Notes under the pieces: generated by a model
Seen by the model: the letters and a program-made list of their open reading frames with translations, nothing else
The model's database searches: none
What the model was told of the DNA's origin: nothing
Position numbers and translations under genes: made by a program
Part shown: one piece after another, positions 1 to 7,513 of the stretch
Numbering within the stretch: the stretch's first letter is position 1
Layout: each line of letters begins with the position of its first letter
IMG/VR virus record: IMGVR_UViG_3300018432_000018
Coordinates: 1-48,982 of that record
DNA length: 48,982 nt
Direction: 5' to 3' (one strand)
Origin: a virus

Positions 1-78
1 CGTCCGCGCGCCCGGTCTGACAGCCCTTTCCTCACCTCGCTTCATCACAGCGTCAAGGCGCGTGTACGCTAGGAGCTC
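1..78. other. Left genome end, non-coding
   Basis: No gene is seen before the HNH start codon. The stretch is GC-rich and ends in an AGGAG ribosome-binding site at about 71-75. By analogy with other phages that carry HNH-terminase modules next to the packaging site, this is probably the left physical end (cos-proximal). That is inference: no cohesive-end sequence can be proven from one strand. Confidence 0.5.
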
Positions 79-408
79 ATGACTCGTCAGTTCGTCTGCC
101 CCGACTGCATGGAGGTGTCTCACAGCCGCGTGTGCCCTGATTGCGACCGAGAAAACCAAGCAAATCACGACAGAGGACGTGTACGCCCCTACGACAGCGG
201 AATCTACCAGAGGGCAAGGCGTACCATGCTTCGTGCTCACCTCCGTACGAACGGAGCTTGGTGTCCCGGCTGGGGTCACCGACAGGCGCACTACACGGGG
301 AGGCTCAGCATCGATCACATCGTCCCCGTCACGGCGGGCGGTGCCACGACTCGGAGCAACCTCCAAGTCCTCTGCGTCACCTGCAACGCCAGCAAAGGAG
401 GAGCCTGA
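79..408 (+). CDS. HNH endonuclease, terminase-associated
   Basis: 109 residues. An N-terminal zinc-ribbon-like pair (CPDC at 7-10 and 19-22) precedes a compact HNH core: SIDHIVPV with the catalytic D79-H80 pair, N94, and the closing pair C99/C102 in VTCNASKGG. In HK97-like phages a small HNH protein encoded beside the terminase helps the packaging motor cut DNA at the cos site. The position first in the genome and directly upstream of the terminase fits that role rather than a free-living homing nuclease. The ATG is preceded by AGGAG with good spacing, and the stop overlaps the small terminase start (TGATG). Confidence 0.88.
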   Translation: MTRQFVCPDCMEVSHSRVCPDCDRENQANHDRGRVRPYDSGIYQRARRTMLRAHLRTNGAWCPGWGHRQAHYTGRLSIDHIVPVTAGGATTRSNLQVLCVTCNASKGGA

Positions 409-872
409 TGCCCCCCAAGGGTGGAATTCCGGCAGTACGCGACCGGCGCAACCAGATCGGTCCTCATCAGATCGCCCAGATCGTCCCGGGCAGGGTCGCG
501 GACGTGACGCCGCTGGTGCCGCTGGACAAGGAACGCCAGCGCCTCTGGGATGAAGTGGTCAAGGCGTTCGACGGCACGGATCACCTGCGAGCCAGCGACA
601 GCGGTCTGGTTCAGGCTTACGTGGACTCGATCTTCAACTACGTCCGTCTGCGGGAGCAGGTCGAGCTCCGACACGACAGCGACCTGACGCCGAACAACCT
701 GAAGACGCTCTACAGCGCGCTGGGCGACCAAAGTCGGCTCGTGGGGATGTTGGGCAGGGAGCTCGGCTTCGGCCCCATGGCCCGAAATCGGCTCGGCGGG
801 ACCATCCCCAACCCCAGCGAAGGTGCCATCGAGAACTTCACACAGGCACGACCCGGTCGCAGCACGCGCTGA
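408..872 (+). CDS. terS: Terminase small subunit
   Basis: 154 residues. The ATG at 408 overlaps the HNH stop and is preceded by AGGAGGA; the stop overlaps the large-subunit start (TGATG). Basic, helical and compact, with the P27-like layout of an N-terminal basic stretch (RDRRNQIGPH), a central helix-rich region (ERQRLWDEVVKAF) and a C-terminal segment with ARNRLG. It would recognise the packaging site and load the large subunit. Assignment rests on size, position and the general P27-family look; sequence conservation in this family is low. Confidence 0.85.
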   Translation: MPPKGGIPAVRDRRNQIGPHQIAQIVPGRVADVTPLVPLDKERQRLWDEVVKAFDGTDHLRASDSGLVQAYVDSIFNYVRLREQVELRHDSDLTPNNLKTLYSALGDQSRLVGMLGRELGFGPMARNRLGGTIPNPSEGAIENFTQARPGRSTR

Positions 873-2452
873 TGGTCGTCGTGCTGGAACAGGAGGGCAT
901 CGCACGTCCCATTCGGCTGGCGGTGGGCAGCGATGGGGCTCGCTTCACGGAGTTCTGCCGCCGTTTCATCCGGCACAGCAAGGGACGCTGGTACGGGACG
1001 CCCCTAGAGCTCGAAGACTACCAGATCAGGTTCTTCGAAGAGCTCCTCAGCTACGACGATCAGGGTCAGCGGCTCTACAAGGAGGCGCTGCTCCTGCTGC
1101 CAAGGAAGAACGGCAAGTCCGTGGTGGCCAGCGCGTTCGCTCTGTACATGCTGCTGGCGGATGGGGAGGCCGGTGCGGAGGTGTACTGCGCCGCGTCCAG
1201 CAAGGATCAGGCTCGCATCGTGTTCGATCAGGCCAGCAGCTTCGTTCGGGCGAGTCCAGACATCCAGCGGATGACCACCGTGTTCCGCTACGAGATCAAG
1301 ACGAAGGACAAGCAGTCCTTCTACAAGGTCTTGAGCTCCGAGGGGAGCAAGCATCACGGCTACAACGCCAGCGCGAACGTGATCGACGAGCTCTGGGCGC
1401 ACGAAGACCCGGAGCTCTACACCGCGCTGACGTCTGGGTCCGGCGCAAGGCTCCAGCCCCTCACGCTCTCCATCAGCACGGTGGGCTGGAACAAGGACAG
1501 CGTACTCGGCCGGATGTTCGACGCCGCCATGAGCAAGCGCCACCTGATCACAGAGGAGCCGGGGCTCACCATCGTCAAGGACATCGCGGGCAGATTCCTG
1601 ATGTGGTGGCACCACAGTCCCCTCGGAAGTGATCCAGAGGACATCGAAGCCGTTCGGATCGCCAATCCGGCCCCGTGGATCACCGATGAGTACCTCCAGG
1701 ACGAGTTTCACAAGCCGTCGATGCGTGTCGCGGACTTCATGCGCCTCCACATGAACCTGTGGACGTCCGCAGAGACGGATTGGCTGCCCCGAGGAACGTG
1801 GGAAGCCTGTTTTGACGCCACCGTGGAGCTGGATCCGGGTCTGCCGGTGTCGGTGGGCATCGACATCGCCCTCACGCATGACTACTGCGCCGTGGTGGTC
1901 GCTCAGAAGGACGGCGACCGGATCAAGCTGATCCCGCAGTTCTGGTTCAACCCGTGGGAACCCGGTCATCCGCAGCACAACCTCTGGGAGTTGGACATCA
2001 GCATCATCCGGGAGCACTTGCGGGGCCTCTTTGTCCAGTTTCCGGAGAGCGCATCCTTCAAGGCGGGAACGCGGGTCAGCGCACCGGGACCCGCGTTCCT
2101 GTACGACCCGTGGAAGTTCCGGGAAAGTGCGCAGATGCTGGCCGGTGAGGGTCTGCAGATGCTGGAGATGCCTCAGTGGGATCGTCACATGGTTCCGGCC
2201 TGTACCGAGTTCTACGAGCTCGTGGTCAGCAGCCGGATCGCCCACGACGGGGATCCCATCCTTACGGAACACGTCGCCAACAGCCGGGGCGTCGCCCGCG
2301 ACCGTGGCTGGCGCATCCGCAAGCCCAAGGACGCTCGCGGGCATGAGATCGCAGAGAAGCACATCGACGGAGCCATCGCAGCCGCCATGGCGTCATGGCA
2401 CGCGAGCCAGCCCTACAACAAGTCCCGGAAGCAGAACATGAGGGGGTTCTAA
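872..2452 (+). CDS. terL: Terminase large subunit
   Basis: 526 residues, the usual length. ATPase domain: Walker A-like PRKNGKS at 77-83 and Walker B VIDE at 170-173 followed by W175. Nuclease (RNase H-fold) domain: VGIDIALT with D331, and a C-terminal HIDGAIAAAMA at about 493-503 giving a further acidic residue. This is the HK97/Terminase_1 pattern: the motor hydrolyses ATP to pump DNA into the prohead and cuts the concatemer. It sits in one operon with HNH, small subunit and portal, with only three bases before the portal start. Confidence 0.96.
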   Translation: MVVVLEQEGIARPIRLAVGSDGARFTEFCRRFIRHSKGRWYGTPLELEDYQIRFFEELLSYDDQGQRLYKEALLLLPRKNGKSVVASAFALYMLLADGEAGAEVYCAASSKDQARIVFDQASSFVRASPDIQRMTTVFRYEIKTKDKQSFYKVLSSEGSKHHGYNASANVIDELWAHEDPELYTALTSGSGARLQPLTLSISTVGWNKDSVLGRMFDAAMSKRHLITEEPGLTIVKDIAGRFLMWWHHSPLGSDPEDIEAVRIANPAPWITDEYLQDEFHKPSMRVADFMRLHMNLWTSAETDWLPRGTWEACFDATVELDPGLPVSVGIDIALTHDYCAVVVAQKDGDRIKLIPQFWFNPWEPGHPQHNLWELDISIIREHLRGLFVQFPESASFKAGTRVSAPGPAFLYDPWKFRESAQMLAGEGLQMLEMPQWDRHMVPACTEFYELVVSSRIAHDGDPILTEHVANSRGVARDRGWRIRKPKDARGHEIAEKHIDGAIAAAMASWHASQPYNKSRKQNMRGF

Positions 2453-2455
2453 GCC

Positions 2456-4051
2456 ATGGTGGTCGCCGAGAAGACCGCGGACCTGACATTCCTGCCCCCG
2501 GTGGCCCAGACCGGGAACTTCATCATGGATCCGGTCATCGCGGGGATGATCAAGGGAATGATGGAGTCGATGGACGTCCGGCTGGAGCTGTTCGACAAGT
2601 ACGAGTCCTACTACATCGGCGTGCAGGGGACGAGCCTCGCCAGCGCGAAGTTCCGCAGCGATTTCGGGTACCTGTTCCGCACGCCGTTCAGCGCGAACTG
2701 GTGTCAGGTCGTGGTCGATGCCGTCGAAGAGCGCAGCATCGTGCAGGGCTTCCGGTTCGGCGACGGCATGGAAGACAGCGAGGACCAGTGGAAGGAACTG
2801 GACGACACGGCGTGGGCCATCTGGAAGCACAACAATCTGGACGCCGGGAGCTCGATGTGCCACACGGAGAGCTTGGTCAAGGGCGTGGGCTACGTCTTGG
2901 TGAGTCCGGGTGACCCGTACCCGATGATCACCCCCGAAGACGGCGCTCAGTGCATCGTCACGCACGAAGCGGGCACCGGCAGGCGGATGGCGGGCCTGAA
3001 GCGGTGGGTGGACACCTTCGGCTTCCAGAACGTGACGCTGTACCTGCCGGACCGGATCGAGAAGTACGTCACGGCCCGACCCATCCGGTTGGAGGCGGGC
3101 AAGACCCCGACGGTGACGTGGGGCGTCAACAGCCTCGTGCCCCGCGTGGTGGAAGGCGAGAGCTGGCCGCTGGCCCACAGCCTCGGCGTCGTGCCCCTCG
3201 TGGCGTTCCCCAATCGCCCCCGCCTCGCGGCCACGCCTGACGGCCTCAGCGAACTTGAAAGTCTGCTGCCACTCCAGGACGCCGTCAACAAGGAACTTCT
3301 GGACTTGCTTGTCGCCAGCGAGTTCGCGGCCTTCCGTCAGCGCTGGGCCACGGGCCTCGAGATCCCGGTCGATCCGGTGACGGGTCAGCAGTTGGAGCCC
3401 TTCAAGACGGCGGTGGACCGATTGTGGGTCGTGGAGCCCACCGGGACCGGAGATGAGCCCAAGTTCGGGGAATTCAGTGCGACCGACCTCGTTCCCTACG
3501 TCAAGGCGGTGGAACTGCTCGTGCAGCAGGTCGCCAGCATCACGCGGACGCCTGCGCACTATCTGCTGGCGGGTCAGACCGTTCTGCCCTCTGGAGAGAC
3601 GCTGCGGTCATCTGAGGCCGGTCTGGTCGCCAAGACGCGTCGCAAGCACCTGTTCTGGGGCAACGCATGGGTCGATGTGATGAAGATGGCCCTGTCCCTC
3701 GCGGGCAAGAACATCGAGAAGCTCGCGGGCGAGACGACATGGATGGATCCGGAGATGAAGGCGGAGGGCGCGCATATCGACGCCCTGTCCAAGCTCCTGA
3801 CGATCGGGGTCCCGCCGGAGCAGCTCTGGCTGGATGCGGGCTACACTCCCGCGCAGGTGGAACGCTTCAAGACGCTGAATGAAGAGGCGGAGGCAAAGGC
3901 CGAGGCCAAGGCCAAGGAACTCCAGGACCAGATGATGGCTCAGGGAGCCAATGTGAATAATCCAGACGGTTCTGTGAGTAAGAACGCTCCGCCTTCTGTG
4001 CAAAAGACGCCACCCAAGACGCCACCCAAGGGAGGAAAGCCGAATGCCTGA
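2456..4051 (+). CDS. Portal protein (SPP1 gp6-like)
   Basis: 531 residues, typical of siphovirus portals. It has the SPP1 gp6-type N-terminal region (MDVRLELFDKYESYYIGVQG), the central ANWCQVVVDAVEER strand-helix and a long helical C-terminal half containing ITRTPAHYLL. The C-terminus is Lys/Pro-rich and low complexity (KTPPKTPPKGGK). It forms the dodecameric ring at one capsid vertex through which DNA passes. Its end overlaps the scaffold start by eight bases, which suggests coupled translation. Confidence 0.93.
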   Translation: MVVAEKTADLTFLPPVAQTGNFIMDPVIAGMIKGMMESMDVRLELFDKYESYYIGVQGTSLASAKFRSDFGYLFRTPFSANWCQVVVDAVEERSIVQGFRFGDGMEDSEDQWKELDDTAWAIWKHNNLDAGSSMCHTESLVKGVGYVLVSPGDPYPMITPEDGAQCIVTHEAGTGRRMAGLKRWVDTFGFQNVTLYLPDRIEKYVTARPIRLEAGKTPTVTWGVNSLVPRVVEGESWPLAHSLGVVPLVAFPNRPRLAATPDGLSELESLLPLQDAVNKELLDLLVASEFAAFRQRWATGLEIPVDPVTGQQLEPFKTAVDRLWVVEPTGTGDEPKFGEFSATDLVPYVKAVELLVQQVASITRTPAHYLLAGQTVLPSGETLRSSEAGLVAKTRRKHLFWGNAWVDVMKMALSLAGKNIEKLAGETTWMDPEMKAEGAHIDALSKLLTIGVPPEQLWLDAGYTPAQVERFKTLNEEAEAKAEAKAKELQDQMMAQGANVNNPDGSVSKNAPPSVQKTPPKTPPKGGKPNA

Positions 4052-4568
4052 GCCGATTCAGGGCGAGACCACACCCGAGGCGCAGCAGGGAGGTCAGCCG
4101 CCGCCTCACCAGAACGGCGCTGCCGGAGCCGCCACCCCGGAGCCCCCGGAGACGCTGCGAGCGCTCCAGACGGAGCGTGAGGCGCGGGCTGCCGCCGAAC
4201 GAGCCGCTGCCACCCTCCGCACGGAGCGGGAGGCGGAGCAGAAGAAGTGGGCCGAGGAGCGGGAGACGCTGACCAAGGCCGTCAGTGAGGCGAACACCAA
4301 GGCGACCACGACAGAGGTCAAGCGGGTGCTGGGCGCGGCCGGATGCATCGACGTTGACCTCGCGGCGCTGGCTGGGGAGTTCGCTGGGGTCGATCCGGCC
4401 AAGATCCCGGATGCGGTGAAGAAGTTCCAGGAAGCGCACCCCTCGCTGTTCCCCAAGGCCCCCACGAGTCCCCATTCCTTCGATGGAGGGGCGCAGCCGG
4501 GTCAGAACCCCGGCCAGCGGACCATGAACGACGTGATTCGGCGGGCGGCGGGCAAGACCGCCATCTAG
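4044..4568 (+). CDS. Capsid scaffolding protein
   Basis: 174 residues. A Pro/Gln/Gly-rich N-terminus (1-35) precedes a charged coiled-coil at about 37-95 rich in Ala/Glu/Arg, then a small helical domain and a flexible tail. There is no protease signature. Composition, length and position between portal and capsid genes match phage scaffolds. Unusually the capsid gene does not follow directly: a terminator and a 1.4-kb leftward island lie between. Confidence 0.82.
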   Translation: MPEPIQGETTPEAQQGGQPPPHQNGAAGAATPEPPETLRALQTEREARAAAERAAATLRTEREAEQKKWAEERETLTKAVSEANTKATTTEVKRVLGAAGCIDVDLAALAGEFAGVDPAKIPDAVKKFQEAHPSLFPKAPTSPHSFDGGAQPGQNPGQRTMNDVIRRAAGKTAI

Positions 4569-4586
4569 GTCCTGAAAACCGTCTAG

Positions 4587-4625
4587 AAAGCCCCGGGAGT
4601 GCGTATCCACCACTCCCGGGGCTTT
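4587..4625. terminator. Strong bidirectional terminator
   Basis: A perfect 15-bp inverted repeat (arms 4587-4601 and 4611-4625) with a 9-nt loop; the arms run AAAGCCCCGGGAGTG and its complement, so each strand ends in CTTT. It ends the rightward packaging operon and the leftward operon that stops at 4660. Confidence 0.93.
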
Positions 4626-4659
4626 CGGCCGTCTAACCGGTCGCTAGAGGGCTCTCAGA

Positions 4660-4917
4660 TCAGTCTCGCTTGGGCCAGCGGGCCGCGTCCACCTTGGCGA
4701 ACTGTTCGGGGCTGATCCGGCGGGCTCCGCAGAGGAACTGCGTCGTTTCGGGCTCCTCGATGCCCTGCTGCTGATGGGACACGTACCGGATGTTCTTGCT
4801 TCCGCAATGCCAGCAGCGATCCGTGCTGATGGCCGTGCCGCCGAAGCAGTCCTGACACTCCTGATCCATCTTGCCGACAGACGCGAGTTTGAGCTGCTCG
4901 GCGGTCATTTCAGCCAT
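4660..4917 (-). CDS. Small zinc-ribbon protein
   Basis: 85 residues. Two CxxC pairs (C21/C24 and C35/C38) in a typical zinc-ribbon arrangement (ECQDCFGG, RCWHCGSKN). Last gene of the leftward island; its ATG overlaps the preceding gene's stop by eight bases and has a GGAAGGAC ribosome-binding site inside that gene. Function unknown; a nucleic-acid-binding or regulatory role is only a guess. Confidence 0.75.
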   Translation of the reverse strand: MAEMTAEQLKLASVGKMDQECQDCFGGTAISTDRCWHCGSKNIRYVSHQQQGIEEPETTQFLCGARRISPEQFAKVDAARWPKRD

Positions 4918-5086
4918 CTGGGTCCTTCCAGCCGGTCTTTTCGGCCTTTTCCCGGTTTCGCTTCATCAACTCCCGGGTTCGGGTGCAGAAGTGACACAGT
5001 ACCCGTCCCGAGTGGGCTGGGATGGACACGATGCAAGAAGTACCCTCTGGGTACCCGAAACACTGGATGGTGCCCAGCGGGGTCAC
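4910..5086 (-). CDS. Very small Cys4 protein
   Basis: 58 residues, GTG start inside a GTGA overlap with the preceding stop at 5083. Cysteines at 9, 18, 31 and 34, the last pair as CHFC, suggest one bound zinc; the C-terminal third is a strongly basic helix (TRTRELMKRNREKAEK). The overlap architecture matches the rest of the genome, which supports it as real. No family recognised. Confidence 0.62.
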   Translation of the reverse strand: MTPLGTIQCFGYPEGTSCIVSIPAHSGRVLCHFCTRTRELMKRNREKAEKTGWKDPDG

Positions 5087-5571
5087 TTCAGACCCTTGAC
5101 GATCGCCTCGATCTGCGCCTTGGACGCGGCGGCTTCCGCTTGCTGCTCCGGCGTCAGCGTGGCGTTGGCAGCCTCGACTTCGGCCTTGAGCTCCCGGTAG
5201 CGCGCCGCCTTCGCCAGACCGCCCTTCTGGGACTTGAGGCGATGCTGCTCGGCATGTGCGTCGGCCTGTCCGAACCACTCGTCCCATGAGTCCTCCGGGA
5301 TGCACCCCGTCTTGTCGAGAAGACCGGCGCTGGTCAGCGCATTCGCCACCGCTGGGAGGATAGTCTCCGGGACGAAATGCTCTGGCCAGCACTCATCGAT
5401 CGGCAACCGCTTCCCAGCCCTCCAGGAGTCGCAGACCACGGACAGGTACACCACCACGGACTCCAGCACCACGGCGGCATGGTGACGTCGAATGTGACGC
5501 CACTTGCGGTGGTTCAGGATGTCAACGGACAGGTCGACCTCGTTGAAGCCTCCGTTACGGAGGATAGCCAT
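5083..5571 (-). CDS. Winged-helix, replisome-organiser-like protein
   Basis: 162 residues from the ATG at 5571 (GAGG ribosome-binding site nine bases upstream). The N-terminal 100 residues resemble the winged-helix domain of phage replication organisers and related HTH proteins: VDLSVDILNHRKWRHI, then a helix with YLSVVCDSWRAGKR, then SAGLLDKTGCIPEDSWDEWF. The C-terminus is a charged Ala/Glu helix (AEVEAANATLTPEQQAEAAA). A longer in-frame start at 5703 exists but its extra residues are Pro-rich and read through a simple repeat, so the shorter start is preferred. In this island a DNA-binding regulatory role is as likely as replication. Confidence 0.7.
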   Translation of the reverse strand: MAILRNGGFNEVDLSVDILNHRKWRHIRRHHAAVVLESVVVYLSVVCDSWRAGKRLPIDECWPEHFVPETILPAVANALTSAGLLDKTGCIPEDSWDEWFGQADAHAEQHRLKSQKGGLAKAARYRELKAEVEAANATLTPEQQAEAAASKAQIEAIVKGLK

Positions 5572-5608
5572 GTCGTCGTTCCTCTCATGCGCGCACGCGC
5601 GATTTGGA

Positions 5609-5642
5609 AGGATGGATGGTAGGTAGGTAGGAGGGTAGGGGC
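5609..5642. repeat. G-rich tandem repeat in island leader
   Basis: Consecutive GGAT, GGTA and GGGTA units on the + strand directly upstream of the 5571 start; several G-tracts could form a quadruplex. An inverted repeat GCTCAGGC/GCCTGAGC (5646-5653 and 5678-5685) lies beside it. Together they form the only sizeable gap (5572-5735) inside the leftward island. Confidence 0.6.
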
Positions 5643-5735
5643 AAGGCTCAGGCAAAGCGGAGCCATACCAGAACCTCGCCTGAGCTGTGCCTCGGGCAGA
5701 CATCTGAGCTCAAACCCCTCCGGAAACACGCCATT

Positions 5736-5969
5736 TCAGCGTTGAGCCTCCTCTGCTTCGACCGGACCACCGGGGCTGACCAACACGTAGTCGGCCATCT
5801 TCCCTGCCTCCTTTCGTGTGAGGATCACCCAGCCAGCCTTGCGAAGCTGGTGAATGTAGTGGGCGGTCCTCGTGATTCCACGTCGGTAGGTCATGTGGTG
5901 AGCCGACACCACGCCGTCCTCCAGCAATGTCTGGCGAACGATGTTGAGCTGGATGGCTGGATTTGTCAC
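5736..5969 (-). CDS. Small winged-helix DNA-binding protein
   Basis: 77 residues, GTG start with a GGAGGCTCATC ribosome-binding site. The sequence reads as a winged helix: TRTAHYIHQLRKAGWVI as recognition helix plus first wing strand, then YVLVSPGG as the second. First gene of the leftward island, next to a hairpin and a possible rightward promoter, so it may autoregulate or control the capsid operon (inference). Confidence 0.72.
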   Translation of the reverse strand: MTNPAIQLNIVRQTLLEDGVVSAHHMTYRRGITRTAHYIHQLRKAGWVILTRKEAGKMADYVLVSPGGPVEAEEAQR

Positions 5970-5992
5970 GATGAGCCTCCGATTGCAACAGA

Positions 5993-6036
5993 AACGGCCC
6001 CGCGCTCACGTCTGCCAACGAAGCGGCGGGGCCGTT
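5993..6036. terminator. Inverted repeat between divergent units
   Basis: An 11-bp perfect inverted repeat (5993-6003 and 6026-6036, AACGGCCCCGC) with a 22-nt loop. It lies between the leftward island start and the rightward capsid promoter, so it may insulate them or serve as an operator. There is no long T-run. Confidence 0.5.
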
Positions 6037-6040
6037 CCCA

Positions 6041-6046
6041 TATAGT
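6041..6046 (+). promoter_or_regulatory. Probable -10 box of capsid operon
   Basis: TATAGT in an otherwise GC-rich stretch, placed so that transcription would start at about 6053-6055, exactly on the GTG of the next reading frame. This is the actinobacterial TANNNT pattern for leaderless transcripts. No clear -35 box is visible. Confidence 0.5.
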
Positions 6047-6054
6047 CGGGTCCT

Positions 6055-6258
6055 GTGGCAGCAGGGACGTACGAATTCTACTCCGTGGGGTCGGGTCACC
6101 ACAAGGTGAAACACCGAGGTTGCCGTAGACATTGCGGTCACGTTACGCTGAACGCTCGTCGGCCGCGATGCCCTCCCGATGGGGTGATCCCAGAGGAGTT
6201 GACATTAGGCTCCGTCCCGATGACCGGGCGGCGGGTGAGATGCCCTGACTGGAACTGA
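6055..6258 (+). CDS. Possible leaderless small Cys/His protein
   Basis: 67 residues from a GTG with no ribosome-binding site. It lies at the expected transcription start of the TATAGT promoter at 6041, so translation could be leaderless. The product is basic with Cys at 23, 27, 39 and 63 and several His (GSGHHKVKHRGCRRHCGHV), compatible with zinc binding. It ends 22 bases before the capsid gene. It could also be just the capsid leader. Confidence 0.42.
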   Translation: MAAGTYEFYSVGSGHHKVKHRGCRRHCGHVTLNARRPRCPPDGVIPEELTLGSVPMTGRRVRCPDWN

Positions 6259-6280
6259 CAGACCAGCAGGAGACACACTC

Positions 6281-7357
6281 GTGCCCTACGCGGACCTCAT
6301 CGATCGGACCAACAGCGACAGCCTGATCCCGATCGAGTACTCGAACGAGATCATCCAGCTCCTCCCGGCGGAAAGCCTCGCGATGTCGTTGTGCCGCAAG
6401 GTGACGATGGGCGCGAAGCAGCAGCGCCTCCCCGTGATCGCGACCCTCCCGATGGCCTATTGGGTCAACGGTGATGTCGGCCTCAAGCAGACGACCGAGA
6501 TGTCGTGGGGCAACGAGGTCCTCGACGCGCAGGAGATCGCAGTCATCGTCCCGATCCCGGAGGCCGTGCTCGACGACGCCGCCTTCGACCTCTGGGCGGA
6601 GGTGCGCCCGCGCATCGTCGAGGCGATCGGCAAGGTGCTCGACCTCGCCGCGCTGTTCGGCGTCAACGCCCCGACCGGATGGCCGGTGGGCGGGGTCCGC
6701 AAGGACGCCCTCAACTCGGCACAGGTGGTCGTGGCGGGTTCCACGGCTGGCCGGGACATCCCCGGCGACCTGAACATCCTTCAGGGCATGGTCGAAGAGA
6801 CGGGCTTCTTCCCGAATGCCTACGCGGCCTACCCGACGCTCCGCACGAACCTCCGCGGTCTGCGCGCCAGCACCGGGGAGACGATCTACGCGCCCAGCCT
6901 GACGCAGGACAGCCCGGACATGATCTGGGGTCTGCCCACGCGGTTCAGCCGGAACGGCGGCTGGGTCAACACCGGGAACGGTGGGGCGCTCGCCATCGTC
7001 GGCGACTGGCGCTACGCCATCCTCGGGATCCGGCAGGACATCACGATGAAGCTCCTCAGCGAGTCGGTCATCAGCGATGCTGCCGGTGTGGTCATCCTGA
7101 ACCTTGCCCAGCAGGACGCGGTCGCACTCCGTGTCGTGTTCCGGGCCGGGTTCGCCATCGCCAATCCGGTGTCCCAGCTCAAGCCGACCGGCTCCAGCGC
7201 CTTCGCGGTTCTCGCCCCCGTGGGCTCGACGCCGGCGATGGTCATGGCGGACGGCAGCACGGTTCCGGCCACCGTTCCCACGTTCGTGGACACCGGGACC
7301 TACGGGGTCGTGCCCACCGCCCCGACGGCCTCGACCAAGCCGCCCAAGAGCGAGTAG
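6281..7357 (+). CDS. Major capsid protein (HK97 fold)
   Basis: 358 residues, GTG start with GCAGGAG upstream. Typical HK97-type features: a short N-arm (the start IPIEYSNEIIQLLPAES is close to the mature N-terminus of related capsids), the E-loop region YWVNGDVGLKQTTEMSW, the spine helix AAFDLWAEVRPRIVEAIGKVLDLAALFGV and a C-terminal A/P-domain with VVFRAGFAIANPV. No long delta domain is present, in line with a separate scaffold gene. A strong terminator follows. Confidence 0.93.
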   Translation: MPYADLIDRTNSDSLIPIEYSNEIIQLLPAESLAMSLCRKVTMGAKQQRLPVIATLPMAYWVNGDVGLKQTTEMSWGNEVLDAQEIAVIVPIPEAVLDDAAFDLWAEVRPRIVEAIGKVLDLAALFGVNAPTGWPVGGVRKDALNSAQVVVAGSTAGRDIPGDLNILQGMVEETGFFPNAYAAYPTLRTNLRGLRASTGETIYAPSLTQDSPDMIWGLPTRFSRNGGWVNTGNGGALAIVGDWRYAILGIRQDITMKLLSESVISDAAGVVILNLAQQDAVALRVVFRAGFAIANPVSQLKPTGSSAFAVLAPVGSTPAMVMADGSTVPATVPTFVDTGTYGVVPTAPTASTKPPKSE

Positions 7358-7364
7358 CCTGAAC

Positions 7365-7403
7365 GGGGGGCCGGGGCTGAGTTGCTGCGGTGACCGGCCC
7401 CCC
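7365..7403 (+). terminator. Terminator after capsid gene
   Basis: A 10-bp GC-only stem (7365-7374 and 7394-7403, GGGGGGCCGG) with a 19-nt loop, followed by TTTCT. It probably lowers transcription past the highly expressed capsid gene. Confidence 0.88.
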
Positions 7404-7420
7404 TTTCTAGGCGGTGCGAC

Positions 7421-7513
7421 ATGTCCACTGAGCAGCTCATCTGGCTGGTCATCGTCATCGTGGTGGTGGTGCTCGCCCTCTATGGGCTGCGCTACTTCAT
7501 GGCGAACCGCTGA
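7421..7513 (+). CDS. 30-residue membrane peptide
   Basis: ATG at 7421 with AGGCGG upstream; the stop overlaps the next start (TGATG), as is usual in this operon. The product is one hydrophobic helix (residues 6-20: LIWLVIVIVVVVLAL) with a basic end (YGLRYFMANR). It sits between capsid terminator and connector genes, where a membrane peptide is unexpected. The overlap and ideal membrane segment support it; function unknown. Confidence 0.68.
   Translation: MSTEQLIWLVIVIVVVVLALYGLRYFMANR

Noticed and set aside
79-408. HNH gene as a homing endonuclease or mobile intron marker
   Set aside because: It is compact, placed first before the terminase with coupled overlap, and interrupts nothing, which fits a packaging cofactor.
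1004-2362. Minus-strand frame opposite the large terminase
   Set aside because: Shadow of a well-supported gene with Walker and nuclease motifs.
5083-5703. Longer 206-residue version of the winged-helix gene with a Pro-rich N-terminus
   Set aside because: The extra part reads through a simple G-rich repeat and its start is poorly placed relative to the GGAGG; the internal ATG at 5571 has a good site and begins the conserved domain.
6198-6203. TTGACA as a -35 box before the capsid gene
   Set aside because: No acceptable -10 hexamer lies 16-18 bases downstream.
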